From: CAYHMW01 sp964357925 | GTDB taxonomy: Bacteria > Patescibacteriota > Microgenomatia > UBA8517 | Direction of reading: 5' to 3' | DNA: 64,000 nt | NCBI GenBank assembly: GCA_964357925.1 | Contig: CAYHMW010000003.1 | Coordinates: 1-64,000 of the forward strand | In this document: in pieces, positions 17,190 through 25,313 of the stretch | Position numbering within the stretch: the first letter of the stretch is position 1 | Layout: each line of letters begins with the position of its first letter | Notes under the pieces: model-generated | Told to the model about the DNA's origin: nothing | What the model saw: only the letters and a program-made list of their open reading frames with translations | Database searches by the model: none | Program-made: the position numbers and the translations under genes

Positions 17190-17786
17190 ATGCTCTCAGC
17201 ATACAAACCCAAATTAAATCCTCTCATTTTAATAATTAGCAAACCCTTCCTTAAGCTAAGTCCCAATGTCATTAGTATTATTGGCGTCATTCCACCAATT
17301 TTGTTTTTTGGATTTCTTGTTGGCGGCCTATCTCGCTGTGCTTTTCTGAGTCTGTTTTTGTTTATTTTCGATGCCATAGATGGTGCAGTTGCACGACAAA
17401 CTGGTCAAGTAACGAAGTTTGGCGGACTTTTGGACTCCACCCTTGATCGCTTCGCAGACGCCCTTCTCATAACCGCTTTTTCTTTTGCCATGATCGTTCC
17501 CTGGAGCATCACAATACCAACTCTTATCTCAGCCTACCTCACAAGCTATGTCCGTTCCCGTGCCGAGCTCGCCGGTGATGGCAAAATAAAACTTGATATC
17601 GGCATCATTGAACGCACTGAGCGAATTATAGTAATCGGCATAGCAACACTTTTGTGGCTATTTTCTAAAGAAAATATTATTTTCGATCTAAATATTTCCT
17701 CACTTATCTTTGTTTTTCTTGGACTACTGTCATTTATTACTGTCATCCAAAGATTGACTGTCGCGAGTAGGCTCTTAAACAAATGA
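17190..17786 (+). CDS. CDP-alcohol phosphatidyltransferase
   Basis: A 198-residue membrane enzyme with the full family motif D-x2-DG-x2-AR-x8-G-x3-D-x3-D (FDAIDGAVARQTGQVTKFGG then DSTLDRFAD). It joins a CDP-lipid to an alcohol such as glycerol phosphate or inositol phosphate to make a phospholipid headgroup. A TATAAT ends 9 bp before the ATG. It overlaps the PHP-domain gene (ATGA) and is co-directional with a CarS-like gene, suggesting a lipid-headgroup operon. The acceptor alcohol is unknown. Confidence 0.9.
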   Translation: MLSAYKPKLNPLILIISKPFLKLSPNVISIIGVIPPILFFGFLVGGLSRCAFLSLFLFIFDAIDGAVARQTGQVTKFGGLLDSTLDRFADALLITAFSFAMIVPWSITIPTLISAYLTSYVRSRAELAGDGKIKLDIGIIERTERIIVIGIATLLWLFSKENIIFDLNISSLIFVFLGLLSFITVIQRLTVASRLLNK

Positions 17787-18433
17787 GTATAAAAATTGAT
17801 CTACACAATCATTCAGTGGCTTCACACGATGGTGGAGTAAGTCTCCTTAGATATAAAGAAGTGTTAGCTGCGGGAACTCTCGATTTAATTGCAATTACGG
17901 ATCACGGAAGAATTGATATGGCCCAAGAAATTAAGGCAAAGATCGGGGAAAAAATAATAGTGGGGGAAGAGATCAAGTCGAAAAGTGGGGATATAATAGG
18001 ACTTTATTTAAATGAACCAATAAATAGCGGCCTAAGCCTCACAGAGACAGTAAGGAAAATCAAAGATCAAAAAGGTTTGGTTTACATTCCTCACCCTCTG
18101 GAGACTCGTCGCAAAGGCTTATCCCGTGTCGATTTAGAATCAATAAAAGATGACATCGATATAATTGAAATATTCAACGCAAGGTCAATAAGTTCCAACG
18201 CTGAAAAAATCTTAAACTTCGCTCGCGAAAACAATATTCCCACAGCTGCAGGCTCTGACTCACACTGCAGTGCTGAATTGGGTAGAACTTACACGATTAT
18301 CGATTCCAACGTAAATCCAACAAATAAAACCCTTAAAAACCTTCTCAAAGGAGCTAGGCTGGAACAACAAAAGATTCTTCCTCATCACTTTTTCTGCCCT
18401 GCAATTAACAAAATCAAACATGTTTTTGTCTAA
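17783..18433 (+). CDS. PHP-domain metal-dependent phosphoesterase
   Basis: A 216-residue protein with the PHP pattern: DLHNHSVASHDG, ITDHGRIDMA, a central YIPHP and the final GSDSHCSAELGRT. These His and Asp residues bind the metal cluster of a phosphoesterase. It sits between two CDP-alcohol enzymes, starting in the stop of the first and overlapping the second by 14 bp, so it may remove a phosphate in lipid or headgroup synthesis. That link is inference from position. Confidence 0.85.
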   Translation: MSIKIDLHNHSVASHDGGVSLLRYKEVLAAGTLDLIAITDHGRIDMAQEIKAKIGEKIIVGEEIKSKSGDIIGLYLNEPINSGLSLTETVRKIKDQKGLVYIPHPLETRRKGLSRVDLESIKDDIDIIEIFNARSISSNAEKILNFARENNIPTAAGSDSHCSAELGRTYTIIDSNVNPTNKTLKNLLKGARLEQQKILPHHFFCPAINKIKHVFV

Positions 18434-18980
18434 TTTATTTACATCCTTCTGGATTTTCTTGCCAGCAGCACTCAGTAACACAACACCTGTCATCGCTGCT
18501 CAAATCCCTGTACTTAAAAATTTGACAGCGCCAATGGACTTTGGATTAAGTTTTCGAGGTAAAAGAATACTTGGGGCAAACAAAACTATTAGAGGGTTAC
18601 TGATTGGTGTTGCAACATCAATCTTAGTAGCAGCTTTGCAAAGATATGTATTTCAAAATTCGCCGTTTATTCAAGGAAACATGACAATTACAGGCTATGG
18701 GAACATAAACATTTTACTGTTTGGAATTATGAGCGGTCTTGGAGGGATACTTGGTGATGCTGGCAAAAGCTTTTTCAAAAGGCAAAAAGGAATCGCTCCA
18801 GGCACCTCCTGGTTTCCATTCGATCAAATCGACTATGTTATCGGTGGACTAATTTTTGTTTACCCCTTGGTTCGTCCATCCTTCATCCATATTGTTATGA
18901 TTATTGCTATCTACTCTTTGCTCCACCCACCCACAACTTATATAGGCTTTTATTTAAAACTCAAAGACTCCCCAATTTAA
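18420..18980 (+). CDS. CDP-archaeol synthase-like (CarS/DUF46) protein
   Basis: A 186-residue membrane protein with about five helices and the CarS-type motifs GANKTIRGLL and GDAGKSFFKRQKGIAPG followed by FDQIDYVIGG. Archaeal CarS makes CDP-archaeol from CTP and a prenylated glycerol phosphate; bacterial relatives are common in CPR genomes and may activate other lipids. Last gene of the pgsA-like/PHP cluster and followed by a terminator. Function in bacteria is inferred. Confidence 0.85.
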   Translation: MFLSNLFTSFWIFLPAALSNTTPVIAAQIPVLKNLTAPMDFGLSFRGKRILGANKTIRGLLIGVATSILVAALQRYVFQNSPFIQGNMTITGYGNINILLFGIMSGLGGILGDAGKSFFKRQKGIAPGTSWFPFDQIDYVIGGLIFVYPLVRPSFIHIVMIIAIYSLLHPPTTYIGFYLKLKDSPI

Positions 18981-18993
18981 GGTTATTTTAAGA

Positions 18994-19024
18994 CAAAAAA
19001 AAAGAACCACATTGTGGTTCTTTT
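18994..19024. terminator. Bidirectional intrinsic terminator
   Basis: Stem GAACCAC/GTGGTTC with flanking A-run and T-run, between the lipid operon (plus strand) and the convergent response regulator (minus strand). The symmetry allows termination in both directions. Confidence 0.8.
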
Positions 19025-19054
19025 AAATCTGTAGGCTTTTGTGCAATGATTACT

Positions 19055-19441
19055 TTACTGTCGGGTTTCGTTATAAACCCGACGTATAGTTTCCACAAGA
19101 TTTTCGTAGGAAAGTGGCTTTGTCAAATAGTCACGAGCCCCCGCCGCAATTGCCCTTCGCAGATATTCTGAATCGCGAACTACCGATACTATCACTACGG
19201 CGGCAGTAGGCACGCTCTCAACAAGTACTCTCGTGGCCCTGATGCCATCCATGTGTGGCATCCCTATATCCATCAAAACGACATCTGGGACGGTTTTTCT
19301 CGCAAGTCGTATTGCTTCCAGACCATCTGATGCCTTCCCAACGATTTCGATATCATCGTCAAAGGCGAGCAATTTCGCAAGTAGCTGTCTCGTTTCAGGA
19401 ATATCATCGACAATCATGACTTTGATCTTAAAGTCTGACAT
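19055..19441 (-). CDS. Single-domain response regulator (CheY-like receiver)
   Basis: A 128-residue REC domain: acidic pair in MIVDDIPETR, phosphoacceptor Asp in VVLMDIGMPHMDG, and conserved Lys in YLTKPL. No output domain follows. The start at 19441 has AAAGGA about 9 bp upstream; a longer frame from 19507 lacks this. No kinase is next to it, so it is an orphan, perhaps acting by protein contact as in stand-alone receivers tied to pilus or motility systems. Partner unknown. Confidence 0.9.
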   Translation of the reverse strand: MSDFKIKVMIVDDIPETRQLLAKLLAFDDDIEIVGKASDGLEAIRLARKTVPDVVLMDIGMPHMDGIRATRVLVESVPTAAVVIVSVVRDSEYLRRAIAAGARDYLTKPLSYENLVETIRRVYNETRQ

Positions 19442-19630
19442 GCTTTTTGTTCCTTTCGTTGTGAACAATATCTGAGTAACTGGATTGGTCCTCAGATTGT
19501 CATCCACAACAGCTAAAGATCAAGTTTTAACGTACCAGAAACCAATTCTATGGAGACTAAAAATCCAAACTCTAACTTTGCATATATTACCATATAAGGT
19601 TAAAATATGCACCTAAGACCAGGCATATCT

Positions 19631-19706
19631 GGCCCCATCGTCTAGTGGCCTAGGACATTAGGTTCTCATCCTAAAAACCAGGGTTCAACTCCCTGTGGGG
19701 TCACCA
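19631..19706 (+). tRNA. tRNA-Glu (anticodon CTC)
   Basis: A 76-base gene with encoded CCA. Acceptor stem GGCCCCA/TGGGGTC (one G-T pair), anticodon stem TTAGG/CCTAA with loop TTCTCAT giving anticodon CTC, and T-arm CAGGG-TTCAACT-CCCTG. The 3' end forms the left boundary of a 113-bp direct repeat that flanks a probable genomic island; the repeat copies the last bases of the tRNA, as is typical for tRNA attachment sites. Confidence 0.95.
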
Positions 19707-19910
19707 ATTTCAGTATCCACATATCCTTAATTAACCTTTTCTTGTCAACCATCTGNNNNNNNNNNNNNNNNNNNNNNNNNNNNNNNNNNNNNNNNNNNNN
19801 NNNNNNNNNNNNNNNNNNNNNNNNNNNNNNNNNNNNNNNNNNNNNNNNNNNNNNNTCAAAGACTTGCATTCTTTAGGTATTAGGCGTAAAAAGAAAGGTC
19901 GGAAAGACAA
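19698..19910 (+). repeat. Direct repeat, left copy (candidate attL), split by the gap
   Basis: Bases 19698-19755 and 19856-19910 together make 113 bp matching 23145-23257 at 110 positions. The three mismatches are all in the first 25 bases. It begins inside the tRNA-Glu 3' end (GGGTCAC). The two sides of the N-run join exactly as in the uninterrupted right copy, so the gap may have zero length, or it may hide extra sequence that the assembler could not place. Confidence 0.85.
19756..19855. other. Assembly gap, 100 Ns
   Basis: Exactly 100 Ns, the usual placeholder for a scaffold join of unknown size. It falls inside the left copy of the direct repeat, which is where an assembly graph would break. 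Confidence 0.99.
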
Positions 19911-19986
19911 AACGGAAGGATTTATCTATAACGAACGACAAGTCATTCGAAGTTAGGTGGAATGAAAAACTAGCAAAAATGTAAGT

Positions 19987-20694
19987 TTATGCTCCGGATA
20001 AATCTTCGTCTATGATGATTTCAACTTCTGTCTCGGCTCGTTGGATTTCATTCATAAAATTCTTGAATTCAGCAAAATTTCTAGGATCGAGATACATATG
20101 AATATCAAGTTGAATTGTGAGAAATACTATCTTTTTTAAATTCTCTTCATCGGATCGGTAGTCGGCAAGCTGTCTTTTCGCATTCTCGATAGTATTTCTA
20201 ATCTTATTTTTTAAACCGTCGGGCATCCCTTGAATTACTTCCCTTATTTGCAGTTGTTGACCTGAGCGTTGCCTTTCCGTGTTATCAAGGATATATTTTC
20301 TCTCTTCGTCGGAAAAACTAATTGATTTAGATTCTAGCAAAGCAGGATTTCCTTCTACAGTTACTGCCTCAACATCCGGAGTCCGCATATTATTGGTTTC
20401 TGGAACAAGGTTCACATCTCGGTATCCATTATCACATAGATAGTTGTACCCTCTAACTTCCGCGAGCGTTTCATAAAATTGTGCCCATCCTCGGAGTGGG
20501 TGCTTTCTAATCCTTTCTAGAAGCCTTTCTTTTACATACGCCCATGTATCATGATTTAGTTTTTGAAGGGACTCTTCGTAGGGTCTAAATCTTTCGAGCG
20601 AGTCTTGAATAGACCTCGGAAGGTGAGATCTTATATCATCATCCTGCAACCCCTCTTCTATTTCGCAAAACTCCAAAAGTCTTTCAAATTTCAT
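19987..20694 (-). CDS. PD-(D/E)XK nuclease-like hypothetical protein
   Basis: A 235-residue soluble protein. I do not recognise a named family, but the segment FYETLAEVRGYNYL...MRTPDVEAV..NPALLESKSIS has the layout of a PD-(D/E)XK nuclease core: a helix Glu, then PD, then E-S-K after a hydrophobic strand. The N-terminal third and the end are helical. The ATG at 20694 is preferred over an upstream TTG. Divergent from the radical SAM gene within the island; a role in mobility or defence is possible but unproven. Confidence 0.6.
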   Translation of the reverse strand: MKFERLLEFCEIEEGLQDDDIRSHLPRSIQDSLERFRPYEESLQKLNHDTWAYVKERLLERIRKHPLRGWAQFYETLAEVRGYNYLCDNGYRDVNLVPETNNMRTPDVEAVTVEGNPALLESKSISFSDEERKYILDNTERQRSGQQLQIREVIQGMPDGLKNKIRNTIENAKRQLADYRSDEENLKKIVFLTIQLDIHMYLDPRNFAEFKNFMNEIQRAETEVEIIIDEDLSGA

Positions 20695-20736
20695 ACGCCA
20701 CAATTCTAACTCATTTCGGGTGAGATGTCCTCAGTT

Positions 20737-20746
20737 CTGTTATAAT
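20737..20746 (+). promoter_or_regulatory. Extended -10 promoter for the RiPP operon
   Basis: TGTTATAAT matches an extended -10 (TG-N-TATAAT) about 43 bp before the maturase ATG. No clear -35 is seen, as is common for extended -10 promoters. Unlike most genes in this window, the resulting mRNA would have a normal leader with a Shine-Dalgarno sequence. Confidence 0.55.
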
Positions 20747-20789
20747 TCCTCGCAGAACCTTAAAATAGCCGATACCTAGGAGTAATCCC

Positions 20790-21884
20790 ATGATTACGAG
20801 CAATTTTTATAATGTCGTAATGCAACCGACTACCCTTTGCAACGCAGACTGTGAGTATTGTTATTTGCCTTTACGGCATAAGAACATGCTTATGGACGTA
20901 AACGTGGCAAAAGCCATTGCAGAGGCAATTGAAGTGCAAGATGCGCCATACACCGTTCCATTAGTTTGGCACGGAGGAGAGCCACTTGTAACAGGCCTTA
21001 AGCGTTTCCGTGAACTCATTATGTGTTTTGAGCCACTTCGTAAGAAAGGTCTCGTAAAGCATCATATTCAAACTAACGGCACGCTTATCACGGATGCTTG
21101 GTGTAAGTTTTTCACCGAGTTCAATTTCCAAATCGGAGTAAGCATTGACGGTCCGTCTTGGGCTAACGCTCAACGGGTCGATTGGCTGGGTAAGCCTATC
21201 TACGACATGGTCATTCGAGGCATTGAATGTCTTAAACGACACAATATCCCCTTTGCCGTGATTTCAGTTATCAAGGAAGACACGATTGAGCAAGTTGATG
21301 AGCTTTATGAGTTCTTTTCGACAATTGGTTGTGTTCAATGGAATCTGAACATCGAGGAAGTTGAAGGCACAAATAAGGGTACCGCTCAATATGTTGACGA
21401 CGATCGTATTCAGACCTTTTGGAAACGATTATTCTCGATCTGGCGGGTAAACCCTGTAATTGCTATCCGAGAGTTCAATTATGTTCTCCAATATGCTGAC
21501 TCGGTTTTGCGAGGGCAAAAAGACGGAACTGCCGAGGATTTGAAAATTGATCCTTTTCCGACAATCGGATATGACGGAAATGTCGTTTTGCTTTCGCCCG
21601 AATTTGCAGGGATTGAGTCGGAGAAATACGGCGATTTTGTGGTCGGGAACGTATTGACGGATCCACTTTCGGAGATCATAACTCGGAGTATTAAGGCATC
21701 TTATGTCGGCGAATATCAACAGGCGATTAACATGTGCGCTGAGAGTTGTCCGTTTTTTGGATTCTGTGCAGGAGGTCAAGCTAGCAATCGGTACTTTGAA
21801 CATGGTACAATCGCCGTCACGGAGACTGCATATTGCAGAAACTCCCGACAAAGGCTTCTCACCGCTGTGGTCGAGAGTCTTTAG
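20790..21884 (+). CDS. Radical SAM/SPASM peptide maturase
   Basis: A 364-residue enzyme. The radical SAM cluster is C17-x3-C21-x2-C24 (CNADCEYC), followed by HGGEPL for SAM binding and a conserved SIDGP. The C-terminal SPASM-type region has C316, C320, C326 and C349 in the pattern CAESCPFFGFCAGG...TETAYCR, closely like maturases that form cyclophane cross-links in peptides (GrrM/OscB, XyeB and FxsB types). SD AGGAG lies 7 bp before the ATG. A 62-residue precursor follows 47 bp downstream. It probably binds additional Fe-S clusters and joins an aromatic ring carbon to a nearby side-chain carbon (inference). Confidence 0.9.
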   Translation: MITSNFYNVVMQPTTLCNADCEYCYLPLRHKNMLMDVNVAKAIAEAIEVQDAPYTVPLVWHGGEPLVTGLKRFRELIMCFEPLRKKGLVKHHIQTNGTLITDAWCKFFTEFNFQIGVSIDGPSWANAQRVDWLGKPIYDMVIRGIECLKRHNIPFAVISVIKEDTIEQVDELYEFFSTIGCVQWNLNIEEVEGTNKGTAQYVDDDRIQTFWKRLFSIWRVNPVIAIREFNYVLQYADSVLRGQKDGTAEDLKIDPFPTIGYDGNVVLLSPEFAGIESEKYGDFVVGNVLTDPLSEIITRSIKASYVGEYQQAINMCAESCPFFGFCAGGQASNRYFEHGTIAVTETAYCRNSRQRLLTAVVESL

Positions 21885-21931
21885 CAGTTTTTAACCGCAA
21901 GTAGAGATGGACCAAATGGAGGTATACCGAA

Positions 21932-22120
21932 ATGACAGCTGTCACTAAGGCCATTCTCGAACGCAAAGATCAGTTTGAAGCCGTGCTTCAAGAGACACGC
22001 ACTGTGGTCGGTCAAGCAACCGCCAAGCACAACTCGAATGAAACACTTGCTTTCAACAAATTCACTAACAGTCCTCCTTGGGGCGACTGGTACAAAAGTG
22101 ATACTTGGGGCAAGAAATAA
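21932..22120 (+). CDS. Candidate RiPP precursor peptide, 62 aa
   Basis: A small peptide encoded after the maturase, with a strong GGAGG 9 bp before the ATG and a terminator right after it. Residues 1-40 form a helical leader (MTAVTKAILERKDQFEAVLQ...). The C-terminus FTNSPPWGDWYKSDTWGKK (44-62) contains four aromatic-X-X units: F44-T-N46, W50-G-D52, W53-Y-K55 and W59-G-K61. Three-residue cyclophane (triceptide) maturases cross-link this kind of unit. No Gly-Gly site or protease is seen nearby, so how the leader is removed is unknown. Bioactivity unknown. Confidence 0.75.
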   Translation: MTAVTKAILERKDQFEAVLQETRTVVGQATAKHNSNETLAFNKFTNSPPWGDWYKSDTWGKK

Positions 22121-22145
22121 GCTCGCTGAATAACTGATATTTGCA

Positions 22146-22190
22146 GGGTCGGACATTTAACAATGTTTAGGTGTCTGACCCACCCTTTTT
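22146..22190 (+). terminator. Intrinsic terminator after the precursor
   Basis: A 10-bp stem GGGTCGGACA/TGTCTGACCC with one G-T pair and a 16-base loop, then ACCCTTTTT. It ends the maturase-precursor operon and reaches the stop codon of the convergent TraB-like gene. Confidence 0.85.
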
Positions 22191-22983
22191 ATTTTAGAAG
22201 CGTTTTCAAGGCTTTTTCTTGGCGATAGCCATGAGAGAATCCATAAACTACAAATAAGCTTTTCCCCTCACCCCACTTTTCAATTATCTTTTCTATTATA
22301 AACATATCTCGATAGCCACTTGAAGCTCTAGCAATTGCGTTTATAACTGTATCTTTTCTCGAAGGGTTAATAACCGTATAAAAAAATCCTTGTTCCTCCA
22401 AATTGAATTCGTTTCCGAAAATTTGAGTGTGAATTCTCTTCATGTTTTCTAAGCTAAAATCAAAGTCTGACCAATCAGATTCTTTTTTGTCCACCTCTAA
22501 AATTTTTTTTATATAGTCCTCAAAGCTTTTTTCAGGCTTACTTTGAAGATACTGGTTTACGACTCTTACGAAGTAATAACATTGAATTTCATCTTTTGAA
22601 AATTCTTTAAGTAATTCTTTGTCGACATCCATGCGGTTTGGTTCAGGAGAAATGATTTCGATATTTTCCTTTGTGGCAAGATACGTAATTAGCCCACCTT
22701 CGCCATCACGCTTTATCATTGTGTCACGATCTCCCTCAGGGTTTCTGAGGCCACCCTCATTTACGGCAACAGCAGTTGATTTGTCATCAACGACAGAGAG
22801 GAATTTACTCCAGTATTCTTCAATATGAGGTAGCATCGGATGTTCAGGATCGTTTACATGGCTTGCGCCGTAATAGTAAAGATACTGCTTGCCGTTTGTT
22901 ACCTCAAACATCTTAGGTGACGATACACTCTCAAGTTGAGCGTATTCATCATAATCCATTATTAAATCCTTTATCTTATCCAT
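22189..22983 (-). CDS. TraB/PrgY/TIKI-like protein
   Basis: A 264-residue soluble protein with two GxSH motifs (YYYGASHVND near residue 40 and VVYGFSHGYRQ near the end) and a central VNEGG...GE...SPEPN segment. This is the layout of the TraB/EreA/TIKI superfamily, whose members include PrgY, which blocks self-pheromone in enterococci, and TIKI metalloproteases. The start at 22983 is set by an extended -10 (TGCTATAAT) ending 6 bp upstream, so the mRNA is probably leaderless. Next to a peptide-producing operon, a role in inactivating or tolerating the peptide is tempting but unproven. Confidence 0.55.
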   Translation of the reverse strand: MDKIKDLIMDYDEYAQLESVSSPKMFEVTNGKQYLYYYGASHVNDPEHPMLPHIEEYWSKFLSVVDDKSTAVAVNEGGLRNPEGDRDTMIKRDGEGGLITYLATKENIEIISPEPNRMDVDKELLKEFSKDEIQCYYFVRVVNQYLQSKPEKSFEDYIKKILEVDKKESDWSDFDFSLENMKRIHTQIFGNEFNLEEQGFFYTVINPSRKDTVINAIARASSGYRDMFIIEKIIEKWGEGKSLFVVYGFSHGYRQEKALKTLLK

Positions 22984-23068
22984 GAGGGAATTATAGCAAA
23001 ATTCCACTTCGTTTTTATAAGCTTATATATCTTGTTTGAGTCTCTATACTGAGTAAGCTGGAGCTAGG

Positions 23069-23089
23069 ATTCTTACCTCAGGTAAGAAT
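23069..23089. repeat. Hairpin inside the island's right end
   Basis: Perfect inverted repeat ATTCTTACC-TCA-GGTAAGAAT, about 55 bp before the right direct repeat. There is no T-run. It may be a recombinase or regulator binding site or a remnant; the rest of 23008-23144 shows no gene. Confidence 0.45.
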
Positions 23090-23144
23090 AAATCAATGAA
23101 ACTTACAATATCATTTATTACTTGGTTTGGATGCGGTAACATTA

Positions 23145-23257
23145 GGGTCACAAATTTCAGCATCCACGTATCCTTAATTAACCTTTTCTTGTCAACCATC
23201 TGTCAAAGACTTGCATTCTTTAGGTATTAGGCGTAAAAAGAAAGGTCGGAAAGACAA
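23145..23257 (+). repeat. Direct repeat, right copy (candidate attR)
   Basis: Uninterrupted 113-bp copy of the sequence at the tRNA-Glu 3' end, ending 5 bp before the ATG of the gene at 23263. Removing the DNA between the two copies would restore a simple tRNA-Glu-intergenic-gene order, so this copy or its partner is the native intergenic region. Confidence 0.85.
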
Positions 23258-23262
23258 TTACA

Positions 23263-24087
23263 ATGCACACAGAAACAGAAGGATCTACCAGTCGAGATCC
23301 AGATTTACTACAATTAGAACAGCTAGAACACCCCGAAATGATTCGAACATACCAAGATCTGAGGCAAGCATTTAAAACTTTTGAGGGTGATTACAATATA
23401 GTCGGACATCCGGAACTTCCGGTCAGGCATCCGTGGGAAGAACCAAATCCGCCAGGCACATACTCATTAACTCAAATTCCGGAGAGCATGTCTGAAGATG
23501 AGTTTCTCGAGAGAGTAAAAGGAGTTACAAGTATAGGCGTGACTTGCATGGACAAAGACTGTGCGCATAGTACCTGGGAGAAGCTAAAAAGCGGCGGGGC
23601 AAACGTTATGATGATCACGCTCGCAGGTGGCGTCGTTCAGCATGATTTGGAACAAAGGCCAGGAGCCACAAAGGCAATGAATACAATGGCGCGCTATTTT
23701 GCACACCAAAAACGGGAGGGTAATATGCCAAACCTTGTTGAAGTTCACTGCGATGATCACGACAGTGTCTGTGGTGCGGTTAAAGTTTCTTTGGGTGGCG
23801 TGCCTCTTCATGAGTTGCTCAGTAGATGGTATGGAAAGCCTCTCACCGAACATTCTCCTGAAGAAGATCTTGTCATGGAAGCATTAATTAGAAATGGCGC
23901 ACAGCAATGGAAGAGATTATTCGCAGGTACCGGAGTTGAGATTGTTGCAGAACTTCACACAACTGATAGAAAAAACCCTGACAAATCTCGCCTAGTGCCT
24001 ATCAATCTTGGACCAGAAGACCCTCAGGTTAATATTGCATTTCTCCTGGCAGTAGAAGAAAGTAGAACTCATGGAAGCAAAAAATAA
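23263..24087 (+). CDS. Distant beta-carbonic-anhydrase-like protein
   Basis: A 274-residue soluble protein. GVTCMDKDCAHSTW, then MMITLAGGVVQ, then VEVHCDDHDSVCGAV are arranged like the beta-carbonic anhydrase zinc site (C-x-D, an AGG turn, H-x-x-CGA), but the usual CxDxR reads CMDKD, so the catalytic dyad is changed. It may bind zinc without hydrating CO2. The first ~80 residues have no parallel. GAAAGG in the direct repeat precedes the ATG by about 17 bp. Its end overlaps the first ATP synthase gene by 17 bp, so it is probably transcribed with that operon. Family call is tentative. Confidence 0.45.
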   Translation: MHTETEGSTSRDPDLLQLEQLEHPEMIRTYQDLRQAFKTFEGDYNIVGHPELPVRHPWEEPNPPGTYSLTQIPESMSEDEFLERVKGVTSIGVTCMDKDCAHSTWEKLKSGGANVMMITLAGGVVQHDLEQRPGATKAMNTMARYFAHQKREGNMPNLVEVHCDDHDSVCGAVKVSLGGVPLHELLSRWYGKPLTEHSPEEDLVMEALIRNGAQQWKRLFAGTGVEIVAELHTTDRKNPDKSRLVPINLGPEDPQVNIAFLLAVEESRTHGSKK

Positions 24088-24315
24088 AAAGGTTAAAGAA
24101 GTATTTAACCTGGCAAAAACTTTTGAAGAGGCTTCTTTAATGAGCCTCTCATTGGTGAGTTTGCCTGTTTTACTCCTTCTTTTCGGAATATTTCTTGATA
24201 AAAAGCTTGAAACCACGCCTTTTTTTATTATAATCGGTGTAGGCTTTGGAATTTCACTTGGAATTTATCGGGCGGTTTCTTTGGGTAAAAAAATTAAGTT
24301 AAGTAGCAATAAAAA

Positions 24316-24319
<4 letters not shown>
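24071..24319 (+). CDS. atpI: ATP synthase accessory protein, AtpI/AtpZ-like
   Basis: An 82-residue protein with two hydrophobic helices (about 27-43 and 49-66) and the pattern LFGIFLDKKLETTPFFIIIGVGFGISLG, typical of the small AtpI/AtpZ proteins that open F-ATPase operons and help assemble the c-ring or carry Mg. It overlaps atpB by 4 bp (ATGA). Confidence 0.8.
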
Positions 24320-25291
<972 letters not shown>

Positions 25292-25313
25292 ATGAGTAAA
25301 TTCCAGAAAAATC

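Noticed and set aside
17038..17190. PyrR-binding RNA element before pyrC
   Set aside because: No recognisable PyrR box, and no pyrR gene in the operon; the leader-peptide model fits better.
19666..19869. Minus-strand frame running through the N-run
   Set aside because: It exists only because the gap is 100 Ns; it overlaps tRNA-Glu.
19858..19956. An open frame across the direct repeat reading KDLHSLGIRRKKKGRKDK, possibly the tail of an integrase
   Set aside because: Only 32 codons with no start; in the intact right copy an in-frame stop precedes it and the downstream part differs. Not enough to call a recombinase.
20695..20703. TTG start for the PD-(D/E)XK-like gene adding three residues
   Set aside because: An ATG three codons later gives the same protein with a better start; no SD supports the TTG.
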